A stretch of 64,000 bases of DNA from Gordonia polyisoprenivorans. GTDB taxonomy: Bacteria > Actinomycetota > Actinomycetes > Mycobacteriales > Mycobacteriaceae. The stretch is from contig NZ_CP072203.1 of assembly GCF_017654315.1 (NCBI RefSeq), forward strand, positions 868,001 through 932,000, written 5' to 3'. Positions 24,271-33,039 of the stretch are shown here, one piece after another (position 1 is the first letter of the stretch; every line of letters begins with the position of its first letter). The translations under genes were made by a program, and so were the position numbers. The notes beneath the pieces are model-generated. The model did not search any database, was not told the DNA's origin, and saw nothing but the letters and a program-made list of their open reading frames with translations.

Positions 24271-24915
24271 TCACACCCCACCCAGGTCGCGCACCAGGAT
24301 CGCAGCCTGCACCCGCGATTCGAGGCCGAGTTTCATCAACACGCGCGACAGGTGCGTCTTCACCGTCGCCTCGGTGATGAACAGCGTCGACGCGATCTCC
24401 GCGTTGGCCAAACCATCTCCGAGACAACGCAACACGTCTCTCTCGCGGGCGGTGAGATCGTCGAGTGCGGTGGGCGGGGGAGTGCGTGAGCCGCCGGGCG
24501 TGGTTCGGACGGCGTCGACGACGCGGCGGGTGACCTCCGGCGACAATGCCGCGTCACCACGCACCACGGCGCGGACGGCATCGATGATGGCCTCCGCCGA
24601 CGCCGTTTTCAACAGAAAACCACTCGCCCCGGCCCGCAGTGCGCCGAAGACGTACTCGTCGAGATCGAAGGTCGTGAGGACGACAACCGGGCAGATGTTC
24701 TCGCCGACAATCACTTCGGTGGCGCGGATGCCATCGGTCCCGGGCATCCGGACGTCCATCAGCACGACGTCGGGCCGCAGGTCGCGGGCGCCGGTGATCG
24801 CCTGGTCGCCGTCGATGGCCTCCCCGATGACCTCGATACCCTCGGCAGGCTCGAGCATCATCCGCAGCCCGGCCCTGATGGCGGCGTGGTCGTCGGCGAT
24901 CAGGATCGTCGTCAC
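24271..24915 (-). CDS. NarL/LuxR-type response regulator
   Basis: A 214-residue response regulator. The receiver domain (TTILIADDHAAIRAGLRMML onward) has the phosphoacceptor Asp in DVVLMDVRMPGTDG (about residue 54) and the conserved Thr and Lys in VLTTFDLDEYVFGALRAGAS. It is followed at about residues 147-206 by a LuxR helix-turn-helix (LTARERDVLRCLGDGLANAE, IASTLFITEATVKTHLSRVL). It starts in an ATGA overlap with the kinase stop, so the two are coupled. Targets are not evident from the window. Confidence 0.92.
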   Translation of the reverse strand: MTTILIADDHAAIRAGLRMMLEPAEGIEVIGEAIDGDQAITGARDLRPDVVLMDVRMPGTDGIRATEVIVGENICPVVVLTTFDLDEYVFGALRAGASGFLLKTASAEAIIDAVRAVVRGDAALSPEVTRRVVDAVRTTPGGSRTPPPTALDDLTARERDVLRCLGDGLANAEIASTLFITEATVKTHLSRVLMKLGLESRVQAAILVRDLGGV

Positions 24916-26138
24916 GGGTGAAATCCCCCTGCCTCGGGGTGAGCTGTCGGAAGCGTTGCGGTGAGCCGGAATTCGTCGGTACCGCGCTCGACGCAGAGCG
25001 CCCCGCCGACCGCGTGGGCGCGAGTGCGCATGTTGACCAGGCCGCGCCCGGTGTGACGATCGCCGGCCGGATGGTGATCGTGGTGGGCGGCGAGTCGATT
25101 GCAGACGTCGAGGACCAGGGTGTCGTCGGCGTGGGTGATCTTCACCCGGATCGGTTGTCCCGGTGCATGTGTGGCGGCATTCGTCAACGCTTCGGCGACG
25201 ATGCGGTACGCGGCGATGTCGACGACCGGCGGTAGCGCGTCGATGCTGTCGGCGGCGGTGATCGTCGCAGGTACGTCCACGGTGATGTCGGTGCCGGACT
25301 CGGCGATGGGCGCGGCCAGCCGGTCGATACGTCGCAGACCGGCAGTGGTGTGCCGGCCGTCGGCGGTCTGTTCGCTGCCGTCGGAGAGCAGGTCGATCAG
25401 TCCGCGCATCTCGGTCAGGGCCTCGACGCTACTTGCCCGGACCGCGGCCAGTGCTTTCCCCGCGAGGGCGGTGTTCTCCGGATACTGTAGCGCCGCAGCC
25501 GATTGCACCGCGATCGCCGACAGCCGACCGGCGATCACGTCGTGCAGTTCGCGGGCCAGGCGGCGACGCTCATCGGCGACGGCCTCGATCTGCTCGCGCT
25601 CGCCGAGTTCGGCGAGTGCCCGCGAGTGTTTGCGTTCCAGTGACAACGCGCTGCGGTGTTCGCGCACGGCCAGCCCATACGCGAGTGGCGAGCCGATCAG
25701 CGCGAGCAACCAGAGCACACAGATCAAGAGCAACCGCCAATCATCGTGGGCGACGACGGACACCAGCAAGAACGTCGCGACCGACACGACGGCGGCCAAC
25801 CCGTACAGCACGCGGACGAGGCGGGCACCGCCGTAGACGCACGTGGAGTAGACGATGTCGGAGAACACCAACCACACCCCGATCGACGGGACGGTCAGTG
25901 AATCGAGTGCCAGTGCTGCACTGACCCCGGTCAGCGCGACGGCCGGATGCCGCGAACGACACAGTTGAAAGCACGCCGCGATACCCAGCGAGACCATGCA
26001 GAACCACGTCGGTAGCGGGCTTGCGTTCTCGTCGAGTACCCCGAGGCCGGATGCGAACAGGCTGACGCCGAGGGTTAGGAACAGCAGGGTGAGGCCGGCG
26101 TCGTTGAGCAGTGCGCGGGACACCGGAAGTCGCCACAT
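24912..26138 (-). CDS. Sensor histidine kinase of the NarL/DesK class
   Basis: A 408-residue membrane kinase with about six N-terminal transmembrane segments (residues 10-165). These are followed by a HisKA_3 dimerisation helix carrying the phosphorylated His in RRLARELHDVIAGRLSAIAV (about residue 199) and a HATPase domain with YRIVAEALTNAATHAPG (N-box) and HTGRGLVNMRTRAHAVGG (G-box). The signal is probably membrane-borne, as there is no large extracellular sensor. It forms a two-component system with the following regulator, joined by an ATGA overlap. Confidence 0.9.
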   Translation of the reverse strand: MWRLPVSRALLNDAGLTLLFLTLGVSLFASGLGVLDENASPLPTWFCMVSLGIAACFQLCRSRHPAVALTGVSAALALDSLTVPSIGVWLVFSDIVYSTCVYGGARLVRVLYGLAAVVSVATFLLVSVVAHDDWRLLLICVLWLLALIGSPLAYGLAVREHRSALSLERKHSRALAELGEREQIEAVADERRRLARELHDVIAGRLSAIAVQSAAALQYPENTALAGKALAAVRASSVEALTEMRGLIDLLSDGSEQTADGRHTTAGLRRIDRLAAPIAESGTDITVDVPATITAADSIDALPPVVDIAAYRIVAEALTNAATHAPGQPIRVKITHADDTLVLDVCNRLAAHHDHHPAGDRHTGRGLVNMRTRAHAVGGALCVERGTDEFRLTATLPTAHPEAGGFHP

Positions 26139-26260
26139 GACCCCATCGTTGCACGAGCCGACATCCCGGTCATCCGACGAAAGGATGACTTCTTCCGGCG
26201 CAGGTGCGCTCGATGGGATGGCCGATGCGGTCGGGTCGGTGTCCGCGCGACCGTGGTGAC

Positions 26261-26836
26261 ATGACGGATGAAGTGTTGCGATCGCCGGTCCTGTGGGTCA
26301 TCGTCGGGTGCGAGATCGGGTTCTGGGTGCTGGTGTGCGCCGGGTTGTCGATTCGGTACATCCTGCGCAGGCGTCGGGCGTCGACGGTGGTCTTGGCGCT
26401 GGTGCCGTTGGTGGATCTGTTCCTGCTCGCCGCTGTGGCCGTTGACCTTTCACACGGCACCGAGGTGACCACGGTGCACCGGCTGGCCGGGATCTACCTG
26501 GGAGTCACCGTGGCCTTCGGTCATTCGATCGTCACCTGGGCCGACGCATGTTTTGCGCACTGGTTCGCCGGTGCCCCGGCCCCGGCCCGACCACCTCGCG
26601 GTGGTGCTGCCGCCATGCGCCAGGAGCTCGCGCTGTTCGGGCTGTGGTTGATCGCGGCGGCGATCGCCGCGGGCGCGGTGCTACTCCTGTCTGTGACCGT
26701 GGCCGACGATCAGCAAGCCGCCGACCTCCGCGGGACATTCGGGATACTCGGGGTGGTCACCGTCATCTGGTTGCTGACCGGGCCGGTGTGGCAACTGTTC
26801 TCGACTGCGGACGACCGGGATCGGGCGAAGCGGTGA
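26261..26836 (+). CDS. Five-helix membrane protein
   Basis: A 191-residue integral membrane protein divergent from the kinase. Hydrophobic segments appear at about residues 8-30 (VLWVIVGCEIGFWVLVCAGL), 40-62 (VVLALVPLVDLFLLAAVAVD), 75-95 (AGIYLGVTVAFGHSIVTWAD), 120-145 (LFGLWLIAAAIAAGAVLLLS) and 160-185 (GILGVVTVIWLLTGPVWQLF). No family is recognised. ATG 26261 is chosen by composition; there is no strong ribosome site. Confidence 0.55.
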   Translation: MTDEVLRSPVLWVIVGCEIGFWVLVCAGLSIRYILRRRRASTVVLALVPLVDLFLLAAVAVDLSHGTEVTTVHRLAGIYLGVTVAFGHSIVTWADACFAHWFAGAPAPARPPRGGAAAMRQELALFGLWLIAAAIAAGAVLLLSVTVADDQQAADLRGTFGILGVVTVIWLLTGPVWQLFSTADDRDRAKR

Positions 26837-26936
26837 GGTCGGGGATAAGGGATACTCGAACACCTCCCATCCGATGGCGGAGACCTTTCCCCGATGGTCG
26901 AGCACCCCCCCATCCGATGGCCGAGACCGTCCCCCC

Positions 26937-26977
26937 GATGGTCGAGGTGCGAGCCGCGTGCGGCGAGCCTCGAGACC
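26937..26977. repeat. Dispersed palindromic repeat, copy B
   Basis: GATGGTCGAGGTGCGAGCC, GCGTGC, then GGCGAGCCTCGAGACC. The two halves are near-complementary, so the transcript would fold into a hairpin. Confidence 0.7.
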
Positions 26978-27167
26978 CGGTGAGACAACAAGCCTCCCAA
27001 CCACATCCACCGTCGCACGACTTGAACGCGAGCCGGGTTTACAAACACCCCCGCTGCACCAGCCGCGTCTGCACAGTGGAGCCGCGGACGCATAGTTCCC
27101 GACGGTCAACGCCCCCCCGATGGTCGAATAACCCGCCCCACCCGACCGTCGCGAACCCCTCTTCCCC

Positions 27168-27212
27168 GATGGTCGAGGTGCACGGCGCCCCAGGCGCCGG
27201 GCCTCGAGACCC
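27168..27212. repeat. Dispersed palindromic repeat, copy C
   Basis: GATGGTCGAGGTGCACGGCG, then a variable centre containing CCCAGGCGCCG, then GGCCTCGAGACC. Same ends as copy B with a different centre, closely matching the inverse of copy A at 11855. Confidence 0.7.
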
Positions 27213-27406
27213 GGCGAGACTACAAGCATCCCAACCACATCGACAGCAAGACAAACGAAACGCACACCCCCTACCACACCCCACCGACAGAATTTCTAGG
27301 CCGAAACACGTTGTCCACAAGCACAATTGACCAAAACACCCTTGCGTCGAACACCCTGGCGAGGTACACTGGACCCATCACGCCGATCAGCCACCGGGGA
27401 GGGGCC

Positions 27407-28696
27407 ATGATCGACACCACCACAACTCTCGACGTCAAAGACGTTGACGCCGAAACAGTCTTCGCCACCATCGTCACCCAACTCAGCGACCTACAATGGA
27501 ACCCGGACATGACCGGACCCCAAGCCTTCGGCGCGATGAAACAAGTCCTGTTGTTGCGGAACCTGGTTGATCACCACGCCACCACCCTCGCCGGCGAAAT
27601 GAACCGACTCGGGGTCGCCGACCACAAAACCACCCGACTGCGAGAACTGTTGATCAGCATGGGCTTCGCGCCCTCGGTCGCAGGTCGGTACGTGCGGATC
27701 TCGGCCACCAGCGACATTGATCTGTTGTTGGCGCATGCTGCGGACGGGTCCATTTCTTCCGAACACGCCGACGCCATCGTGCGCGGGTTGGCGCACATCG
27801 ACACCCGGTCCCCCGAACCACTCGACACCGTCCAACGGTGTGAATACCTCCGGAAACTGCTGTCGCACTACTTCGCCGGTTTCACTCCCGCCGAGATCAA
27901 GCTCTACGCGCGGCAGTTGGGTAACGAGCTCGCCGCGGAGACGCCCGGTGGGTCACCGGCCGCCGACGACAAGACGATCAACTCCTACACCGACCGCATC
28001 ACCGACGACGGACGGTTGGAGATCTCGGCGAACCTCGACATCGTCGCCGGGGAGAAAACCCGCACTTTGATGGAAACCTTGTCGGCGCCGAAACCTCAGC
28101 CTGATGGGTCGCCCGATCCGCGGACGCCCGAGCAGATCTGTGCCGCCGCGTTCGAAACGATCGTCGAACTCGCGGCACAAGGAGTGGCCGACACCACCTT
28201 CTCGGCCACACCCACCAACGGCCTGTTGTGGACCTGGTCAGCCGACAACCCGGCACTCGGCGGGGACTTGCAGAACATGGGTCCGATCACCGAAGCGACC
28301 GCCCGAATGCTGTCGTGTGACACCACGATCACCAAAATCATCCTCAACACCGACGGCGTACCCCTCGACGTCGGACTCAAAGAACGGTTGTTCACCCCCG
28401 GACAACGGAAAGCCTTACTCGTGCGTGATCGTGGATGCATCAAATGCGGCGCCCACGCCGGCCGCTGCCAAGCACACCACGTGCACCACTGGGCCGATGA
28501 CGGGCCCACCGACCTCGACAACGGCTGCCTACTGTGCACCAGCTGCCACGACGACGTCCACCACCACGGCTGGGACCTCATCATCAGATTCGACCGACAC
28601 CCCTGGCTGATCCCACCCGCCAGCGTGGATCCGCAACGACAACCAGTGCCGTCGTATCACCGGCGCACCATGCGACTCGACGACGCCGCAGCCTGA
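27407..28696 (+). CDS. DUF222/HNH endonuclease (13E12 repeat type)
   Basis: A 429-residue protein of the DUF222 plus HNH family, known in mycobacteria as the REP13E12 group. The N-terminal DUF222 domain spans about residues 35-330. The HNH motif sits at about 340-392: RDRGCIKCGAHAGRCQAHHV, HHWADDGPTDLDNGCLLC and TSCHDDVHHHGW, with paired Cys (CIKC, CLLC-TSC) for zinc and the HH-H catalytic residues. Nuclease activity is predicted; the biological role is unknown, and copies often behave as multicopy, transfer-associated genes. ATG 27407 has GGGGAGGGG upstream. It is bracketed by repeat clusters on both sides. Confidence 0.85.
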   Translation: MIDTTTTLDVKDVDAETVFATIVTQLSDLQWNPDMTGPQAFGAMKQVLLLRNLVDHHATTLAGEMNRLGVADHKTTRLRELLISMGFAPSVAGRYVRISATSDIDLLLAHAADGSISSEHADAIVRGLAHIDTRSPEPLDTVQRCEYLRKLLSHYFAGFTPAEIKLYARQLGNELAAETPGGSPAADDKTINSYTDRITDDGRLEISANLDIVAGEKTRTLMETLSAPKPQPDGSPDPRTPEQICAAAFETIVELAAQGVADTTFSATPTNGLLWTWSADNPALGGDLQNMGPITEATARMLSCDTTITKIILNTDGVPLDVGLKERLFTPGQRKALLVRDRGCIKCGAHAGRCQAHHVHHWADDGPTDLDNGCLLCTSCHDDVHHHGWDLIIRFDRHPWLIPPASVDPQRQPVPSYHRRTMRLDDAAA

Positions 28697-29514
28697 CCTA
28701 CCCTGCCCCACTACCTGAATCCCCGCACCCGGCCTGGCCGGGACCGCATCTGATCTTTGAGAACTCCATAGAGAAACCCCTCCCGATGGTCGAGGTGTTC
28801 GAGTGTCCGTGGCCCGGAATCCCATCGGCACAAGGGGTCTCGAGGCTCGTCGCTAACGCTCCTCGGCACCTCGACCACCGGGATGGGACGGCCATCGGGC
28901 ACGAAACCCGGGGTGGGAACGGCCCTCCGATGGTCGAGGTGCGAGCCGCGTGCGGCGAGCCTCGAGACCGCTTGCAGCAGAGCTGGAACTGAACCGCCGT
29001 GGCCCGGAAGCCTCTCGGCACAACATGTCTCGAGGCTCGTCGCTGGCGCTCCTCGGCACCTCGACCACCGGGATGGGACGGCCATCGGGCACGAAACCCG
29101 GGGTGGGAACGGCCCTCCGATGGTCGAGGTGCGAGCCGCGTGCGGCGAGCCTCGAGACCGCTTGCAGCAGAGCTGGAACTGAACCGCCGTGGCCCGGAAG
29201 CCTCTCGGCACAACATGTCTCGAGTCTCGTCGCTGGCGCTCCTCGGCACCTCGACCATCGGGATGGGATGGGCCGTCGGGTGGGAAGGGCCACCGGGTGT
29301 GGGAAGGGCGGAGCATCCTTCGAGAGCATCGTCACCCCTCGATGGTCGAGGTGCGAGCCGCGTGCGGCGAGCCTCGAGACCGCCTGCACCGGCGCTGGAT
29401 TCGGACCACCGTGGACCGGACGCCCGTCGGCACAACAGGTCTCGAGGCTCGTCGCTAGCGCTCCTCGGCACCTCGACCATCGGGGGTAGGGGCGGTCGTG
29501 ACCGAGTAGTGCCG
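28697..29514. repeat. Repeat cluster downstream of the HNH gene
   Basis: About 800 bases with no credible gene. From 28785 to 29486 the region is a patchwork of the same palindromic blocks in both orientations: GATGGTCGAGGTG at 28785, 28929, 29119 and 29341, and the inverse CACCTCGACCA at the end of each unit. It includes a 190-base tandem duplication. Long open frames on both strands are by-products of the high GC and lack of stops. Confidence 0.75.
28881..29260. repeat. 190-bp unit duplicated in tandem
   Basis: Bases 28881-29070 and 29071-29260 are the same 190-base sequence with about two mismatches (a G/T near 29226 and a C/T near 29258). A third, diverged unit begins at 29261. Near-identity implies a recent duplication or homogenisation. 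Confidence 0.8.
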
Positions 29515-31110
29515 CTACTCCAGTCGGCTGGAACGCAATTCGTGGCCCTTCGACGTCAGGCAGCGGCCGGTCGGCAGATCCCATTGCCAGCCATGGAGAT
29601 TGCACGTCAGCTTCTCGCCCTCGATCACGCCAAACTTACTCAGGTCGGCTTTGAGGTGCGGGCATCGACGCTGGATCTCCCAGCCGTCCTTGGTGATCGA
29701 CGCCGAGTCGTCATGCGCCTCCGAGAACCAGCCGTCGGCGTAGGCGATCCGCTCGTCGGTGAGGCACTTGAAAAAGGTGTACAGGAATTCGTTGTACCCG
29801 CCGATGCGCCACGTGGTGAACCGCGTGGAGAGGAAGATCGTGTTGACCCAGTCCGGCTCGTCGTCGCGCAGTACGGTTCGCACGATTTCGGGTGCTATCC
29901 GGAAACCGTAGCGGTACTTGCCTTCTCCCTCTTTGGGTTCCCGCACGATGCGGTTGGGGAAGTCCAGGACGACGGTCTCCTCGCCCATCACGAGGCCGAC
30001 CGGATAGCCGATGCCATCGCAGATCAGGTCCGAGGCGGCCATGATCGGCTCGAACAGTTCCTTGAGTTCGGGAAGCAGCGGGTCGCCGTCGACAGGGGCC
30101 CAGGTGGCCTTCTCCGCGGCGATGACCGGGGCGAACTTCTCCTTCATCCGCTCGAGATAGGCCTGCTTGTTCTCGCCGAAAACCTCGTGCGGCGCATAGG
30201 GATGGCTGATCTCGTTGAGTGTCGACCCGGTGAAGTCGGCGACCGACCCCGAGACCATCATCAGCCCGCGGTGCTTCTCACCGTCGTCGGTGCCGTGGAT
30301 GCGCATCTGTTCCAGGAAAGTCTCCTGATCCGGGAAGATCGACGTCACATCGCCCGGCCGCGGGTTGTCGGCATCCTCGATCCCGGACCCGAAGTCGTTG
30401 AGCGAGAACAGGTCCTCGTCGAGGAACATCGGCGGACCGGCCGACGGCACCACCCAGGTCGCACCGACCTGCTCGATGTAGGAGCGGGCACGATCCATGC
30501 CACGCTGGCGTTTCTGCGCGGCGAAGTTGGCCTTGGACCGGCGGGGGATGTCGTAGACCATCGGGTACCAGATCGCCCCGGAATACTGCAGCAGGTGCAC
30601 GTCGACGTGCCCGAACTGCTCACCGACGACGTCGAGATCGATGGGCCGGGCGTCGTTCATGTTGAAGACCGTCGTCTCGCCGTCGGAGACGATGAGTCCC
30701 GAGTCGCCGATCGGCCCGTCGGCAGGGGCACGCAACGCGATGATCATCACGTCGAGCGATCCCTTCGGGCCGTCGACGGTGATCTTCTGCGAGTCGGTGG
30801 TCTCGACGAACTTGGTGAAGCCCAGCTTCTCGAGCTCACGCTTGAGGTCGGGGACCGGGTAGTCGGGCAACAGGACCGTGGCGTCCTTGCTGACGTTGTC
30901 GCGCAGGTTCTGCTCGTCGAAATGATCGCGATGCAGATGCGAGACGTAGAGGTAGTCGCACTGCCCGAGACTCTTCCAATCCAGCTCCGAGTTGTCGGGG
31001 AAGGGCACCCAGGACGCGAAGTAGGCGGGATTGGTCCAGGGATCGCAAAGGATCGACCCGGCGGTGGTCTGGATGTGGAATCCGGCGTGACCGATGCTGG
31101 TGATCTGCAC
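29515..31110 (-). CDS. Metallo-beta-lactamase-fold / Rieske [2Fe-2S] fusion protein
   Basis: A 531-residue soluble protein. The N-terminal UlaG-like metallo-hydrolase domain starts QITSIGHAGFHIQTTAGSIL and has the metal motif VSHLHRDHFD (H-x-H-x-D-H, about residues 76-85). The C-terminal ~90 residues form a Rieske domain with C-P-H (QRRCPHLKADLSKFG) and C-x-x-H (LTCNLHGWQWDLPTGRC), the ligands of a [2Fe-2S] cluster. The architecture resembles sialic-acid hydroxylase-type proteins, and the substrate is unknown. It corresponds by order to Rv3818. GTG 31110 has GAAAGG seven bases upstream, better than the open frame to 31164. Confidence 0.85.
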   Translation of the reverse strand: MQITSIGHAGFHIQTTAGSILCDPWTNPAYFASWVPFPDNSELDWKSLGQCDYLYVSHLHRDHFDEQNLRDNVSKDATVLLPDYPVPDLKRELEKLGFTKFVETTDSQKITVDGPKGSLDVMIIALRAPADGPIGDSGLIVSDGETTVFNMNDARPIDLDVVGEQFGHVDVHLLQYSGAIWYPMVYDIPRRSKANFAAQKRQRGMDRARSYIEQVGATWVVPSAGPPMFLDEDLFSLNDFGSGIEDADNPRPGDVTSIFPDQETFLEQMRIHGTDDGEKHRGLMMVSGSVADFTGSTLNEISHPYAPHEVFGENKQAYLERMKEKFAPVIAAEKATWAPVDGDPLLPELKELFEPIMAASDLICDGIGYPVGLVMGEETVVLDFPNRIVREPKEGEGKYRYGFRIAPEIVRTVLRDDEPDWVNTIFLSTRFTTWRIGGYNEFLYTFFKCLTDERIAYADGWFSEAHDDSASITKDGWEIQRRCPHLKADLSKFGVIEGEKLTCNLHGWQWDLPTGRCLTSKGHELRSSRLE

Positions 31111-31228
31111 GTTTGGCCTTTCGGAGGGGGTGCGCGGGGCTGCGCGCGGTGACGCGTTGCCCATCCAATCTATCGACCCGCGCCGACCCCGTCGTGGGCC
31201 CTCGGTACCTGGTTGGGTGTTCGAGGTC

Positions 31229-31963
31229 TCAGTGACGGTCGCGAACCAGGAACTTCGGGTGATCCAACCGCCAGGTCACGACGGCGATGATCGCGGCCAC
31301 CACTGCGAGCGTCGCCAGCGAATTGTTCTCCCCGAACACCGTGAACAAGGCCCCGCCGATCGCGGCACCGGCCAGGAAGCCCGCGTAGGTGGTGGCGTGG
31401 GCCACCCAGCCCCATCGTTTGACGCCCGCGAGATGCAGGCCGGCGCCTTGGCCGATCTTCACCAGGGTTCCGGTGACGTATGAGAGGGGCATCACCACCT
31501 CACCTTTGCGGCTGATGGAGGTGTTGAGTGCGCCGAGACCGAAGGCCAGACACAGCACCGGGCCCGCACCGTAGTCCTGGTCGGTCGTGTTGATCGCCGA
31601 GTCCCAGACGAAGGCGGTCGTCGTGGACGCGGCCGTCAACACGGTTGCTCCGTGACGTGCCTTGCGCCACAGCGTGATACGTGCGAGGGTCGCCACCACG
31701 ACGCCACAGCAGAAGGCGACGACGGTGGCCAGGGCGGTGAATCCCAACCGGTGGGCGCCCTGGTAGTGCTCGAGGACCATTCGCTCGGTGTTGCCGGTCA
31801 TGAACGTCACGTACCAGCCGGCCGAATAGAGCCAGGCCGCCGCGCCGGTCGCACCGGCGAGGGCGGCGAGTACCGCGGCGAGGATCATCTCGCGGAAGTC
31901 GTAGAACGGGCCGAGCACCGCGCGGGTGGTCGCGACGGTCGATTGCAGTTCGGTGGTGGGCAT
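31229..31963 (-). CDS. DUF1275 (YoaK) family membrane protein
   Basis: A 244-residue integral membrane protein with about six helices. The conserved GATGAAAWLYSAGWYVTFMT, then GNTERMVLEH motif lies near residues 37-66, and ALNTSISRKGEVVMPLSYVT, then GTLVKIGQGAG near 150-180. Both are hallmarks of DUF1275 (YoaK), whose function is not established, with a transport role often assumed. ATG 31963 is preceded by GGAGAGG. It lies upstream of the Rieske gene on the same strand, 118 bases away, and may be co-transcribed with it. Confidence 0.85.
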   Translation of the reverse strand: MPTTELQSTVATTRAVLGPFYDFREMILAAVLAALAGATGAAAWLYSAGWYVTFMTGNTERMVLEHYQGAHRLGFTALATVVAFCCGVVVATLARITLWRKARHGATVLTAASTTTAFVWDSAINTTDQDYGAGPVLCLAFGLGALNTSISRKGEVVMPLSYVTGTLVKIGQGAGLHLAGVKRWGWVAHATTYAGFLAGAAIGGALFTVFGENNSLATLAVVAAIIAVVTWRLDHPKFLVRDRH

Positions 31964-32243
31964 GAACCTCTCCGGGGGCAGGCTGGGCGTGCGTCGGGGT
32001 GGGGTGTCGTTGAGCTGGAACACCGTCGAGCTGGAACATCGTCGAGCTGAGAGCAGGGGCAGCGCAGGTGGACGTGCCTTCTCGCATGGACTTCGGTTCG
32101 GCCGGGCGCGCGGATGCACGAGATGGCCATGAGTTCGGTCACCGCGACGGTCGCCTCGTGTCACCGCGACGGAGTCGCTGATGTGACCGCGGCGGAGTCG
32201 CCTGATGCCACGGCTTCGTCGGCGCGACCACTAAGCTCGACCC
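31964..32243. other. Divergent intergenic region with a 16-bp short repeat
   Basis: No gene is supported. A 16-base unit (GTCGAGCTGGAACATC) occurs two and a half times in tandem at 32009-32050. TAAGCT at 32232-32237 is the likely -10 of the acyltransferase gene. Confidence 0.45.
32232..32237 (+). promoter_or_regulatory. -10 element TAAGCT, leaderless start
   Basis: TAAGCT ends 6 bases before ATG 32244 with no ribosome site. Confidence 0.45.
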
Positions 32244-33026
32244 ATGGAACCCGTGTACTCCACCGTGATCACCACTGCGCGGTTGTTGTGGCTGGCCGAA
32301 GGACTGAAGTTCACCATCTCCGGTGTCGAGAACGTCCCCAAGTCGGGTCCGGGCGTGGTTGCGATCAATCACACCGGCTACCTGGACTTCACCTACGCCG
32401 GCATCCCCGCGTATCTGCAGGGTAAGCGCTATGTGCGATTCATGGCGAAGAAAGAGGTCTTCGACAACCGGTACTCGGGCCCGATCATGCGGGCGCTCAA
32501 GCACATTCCCGTCGACCGGGCCAACGGGGCGCAGAGCTATCACGACGCCGTCAGCTATCTCAAGAGCGGCGAACTCGTCGGTGTGTACCCGGAGGCGACG
32601 ATCAGTCGCAGCTTCGAGCTCAAGGAGTTCAAGTCCGGGGCCGCGCGCATGGCCCTTGAGGCCGACGCCCCGATCATCCCGACCGTCATCTGGGGCGCCC
32701 AGCGGGTGTGGACCAAGGGCCATCCCAAGCGTCTGGGCCGGACCGGCTACAAGATCGCGATCGGCGTGGCCGAGCCGATCGAGCCCGTCGGCGACGCCGA
32801 GGCCATCACCGCGCAGTTGCACAAGGTGATGAGCGAGAAGTTGCTCGAGCTGCAGGATGCCTACGGCGAGCACCCGAAGGGTGAGTTCTGGGTGCCCGCC
32901 CGGCTCGGCGGATCGGCGCCGACGCTCGAGGAGGCCAACCGGATGGACGCACAGGAGCAGGCGGCCAAGGCTGCGCGGCGGGCCGAGCGCGACGAGCAGG
33001 GCGGGGAGCCGCAGCCGGGCGCGTAG
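32244..33026 (+). CDS. 1-acylglycerol-3-phosphate-type acyltransferase (paralog 1)
   Basis: A 260-residue PlsC-family acyltransferase. The catalytic H-x4-D is in VVAINHTGYLDFTYAG (about residues 46-61), a second block FMAKKEVFDNRYSGPIMRAL near 68-87, and the substrate block GVYPEATISRSFELKEFK near 113-130 (the PEGT-type motif as PEAT). The C-terminus is a charged Ala/Arg/Glu helix. It transfers acyl chains to a glycerophosphate or envelope acceptor at the membrane. It corresponds to the Rv3814c-Rv3816c group. Its close paralog is at 37294, separated by a 4-kb cassette. Confidence 0.85.
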   Translation: MEPVYSTVITTARLLWLAEGLKFTISGVENVPKSGPGVVAINHTGYLDFTYAGIPAYLQGKRYVRFMAKKEVFDNRYSGPIMRALKHIPVDRANGAQSYHDAVSYLKSGELVGVYPEATISRSFELKEFKSGAARMALEADAPIIPTVIWGAQRVWTKGHPKRLGRTGYKIAIGVAEPIEPVGDAEAITAQLHKVMSEKLLELQDAYGEHPKGEFWVPARLGGSAPTLEEANRMDAQEQAAKAARRAERDEQGGEPQPGA

Positions 33027-33039
33027 CGGTGCCGTGCGG

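Larger units (their letters stand above)
26837..27406. repeat. Repeat-rich intergenic region upstream of the HNH gene
   Basis: It holds several CCGATGG-TCGA or CCGATGG-CCGA motifs. It also holds two longer blocks (26937-26977 and 27168-27212) of the dispersed palindrome, each followed by GAGACCCGG-GAGAC-ACAAGC and CCCAACCACATC, so the pair forms an imperfect direct repeat about 231 bases apart. The last 100 bases carry the promoter area of the HNH gene, with TACACT near 27364 as a possible -10. Apparent open frames here are low-complexity shadows. Confidence 0.65.

Noticed and set aside
28698..29480. Open frames of 180-717 codons running through the repeat cluster on both strands
   Set aside because: They translate tandem palindromes and only avoid stops because of high GC; the plus-strand one then runs antisense to the Rieske gene.
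28785..29486. Possible CRISPR array
   Set aside because: The repeats are long (190 bp unit), palindromic and not separated by unique spacers of constant size, and there are no cas genes.
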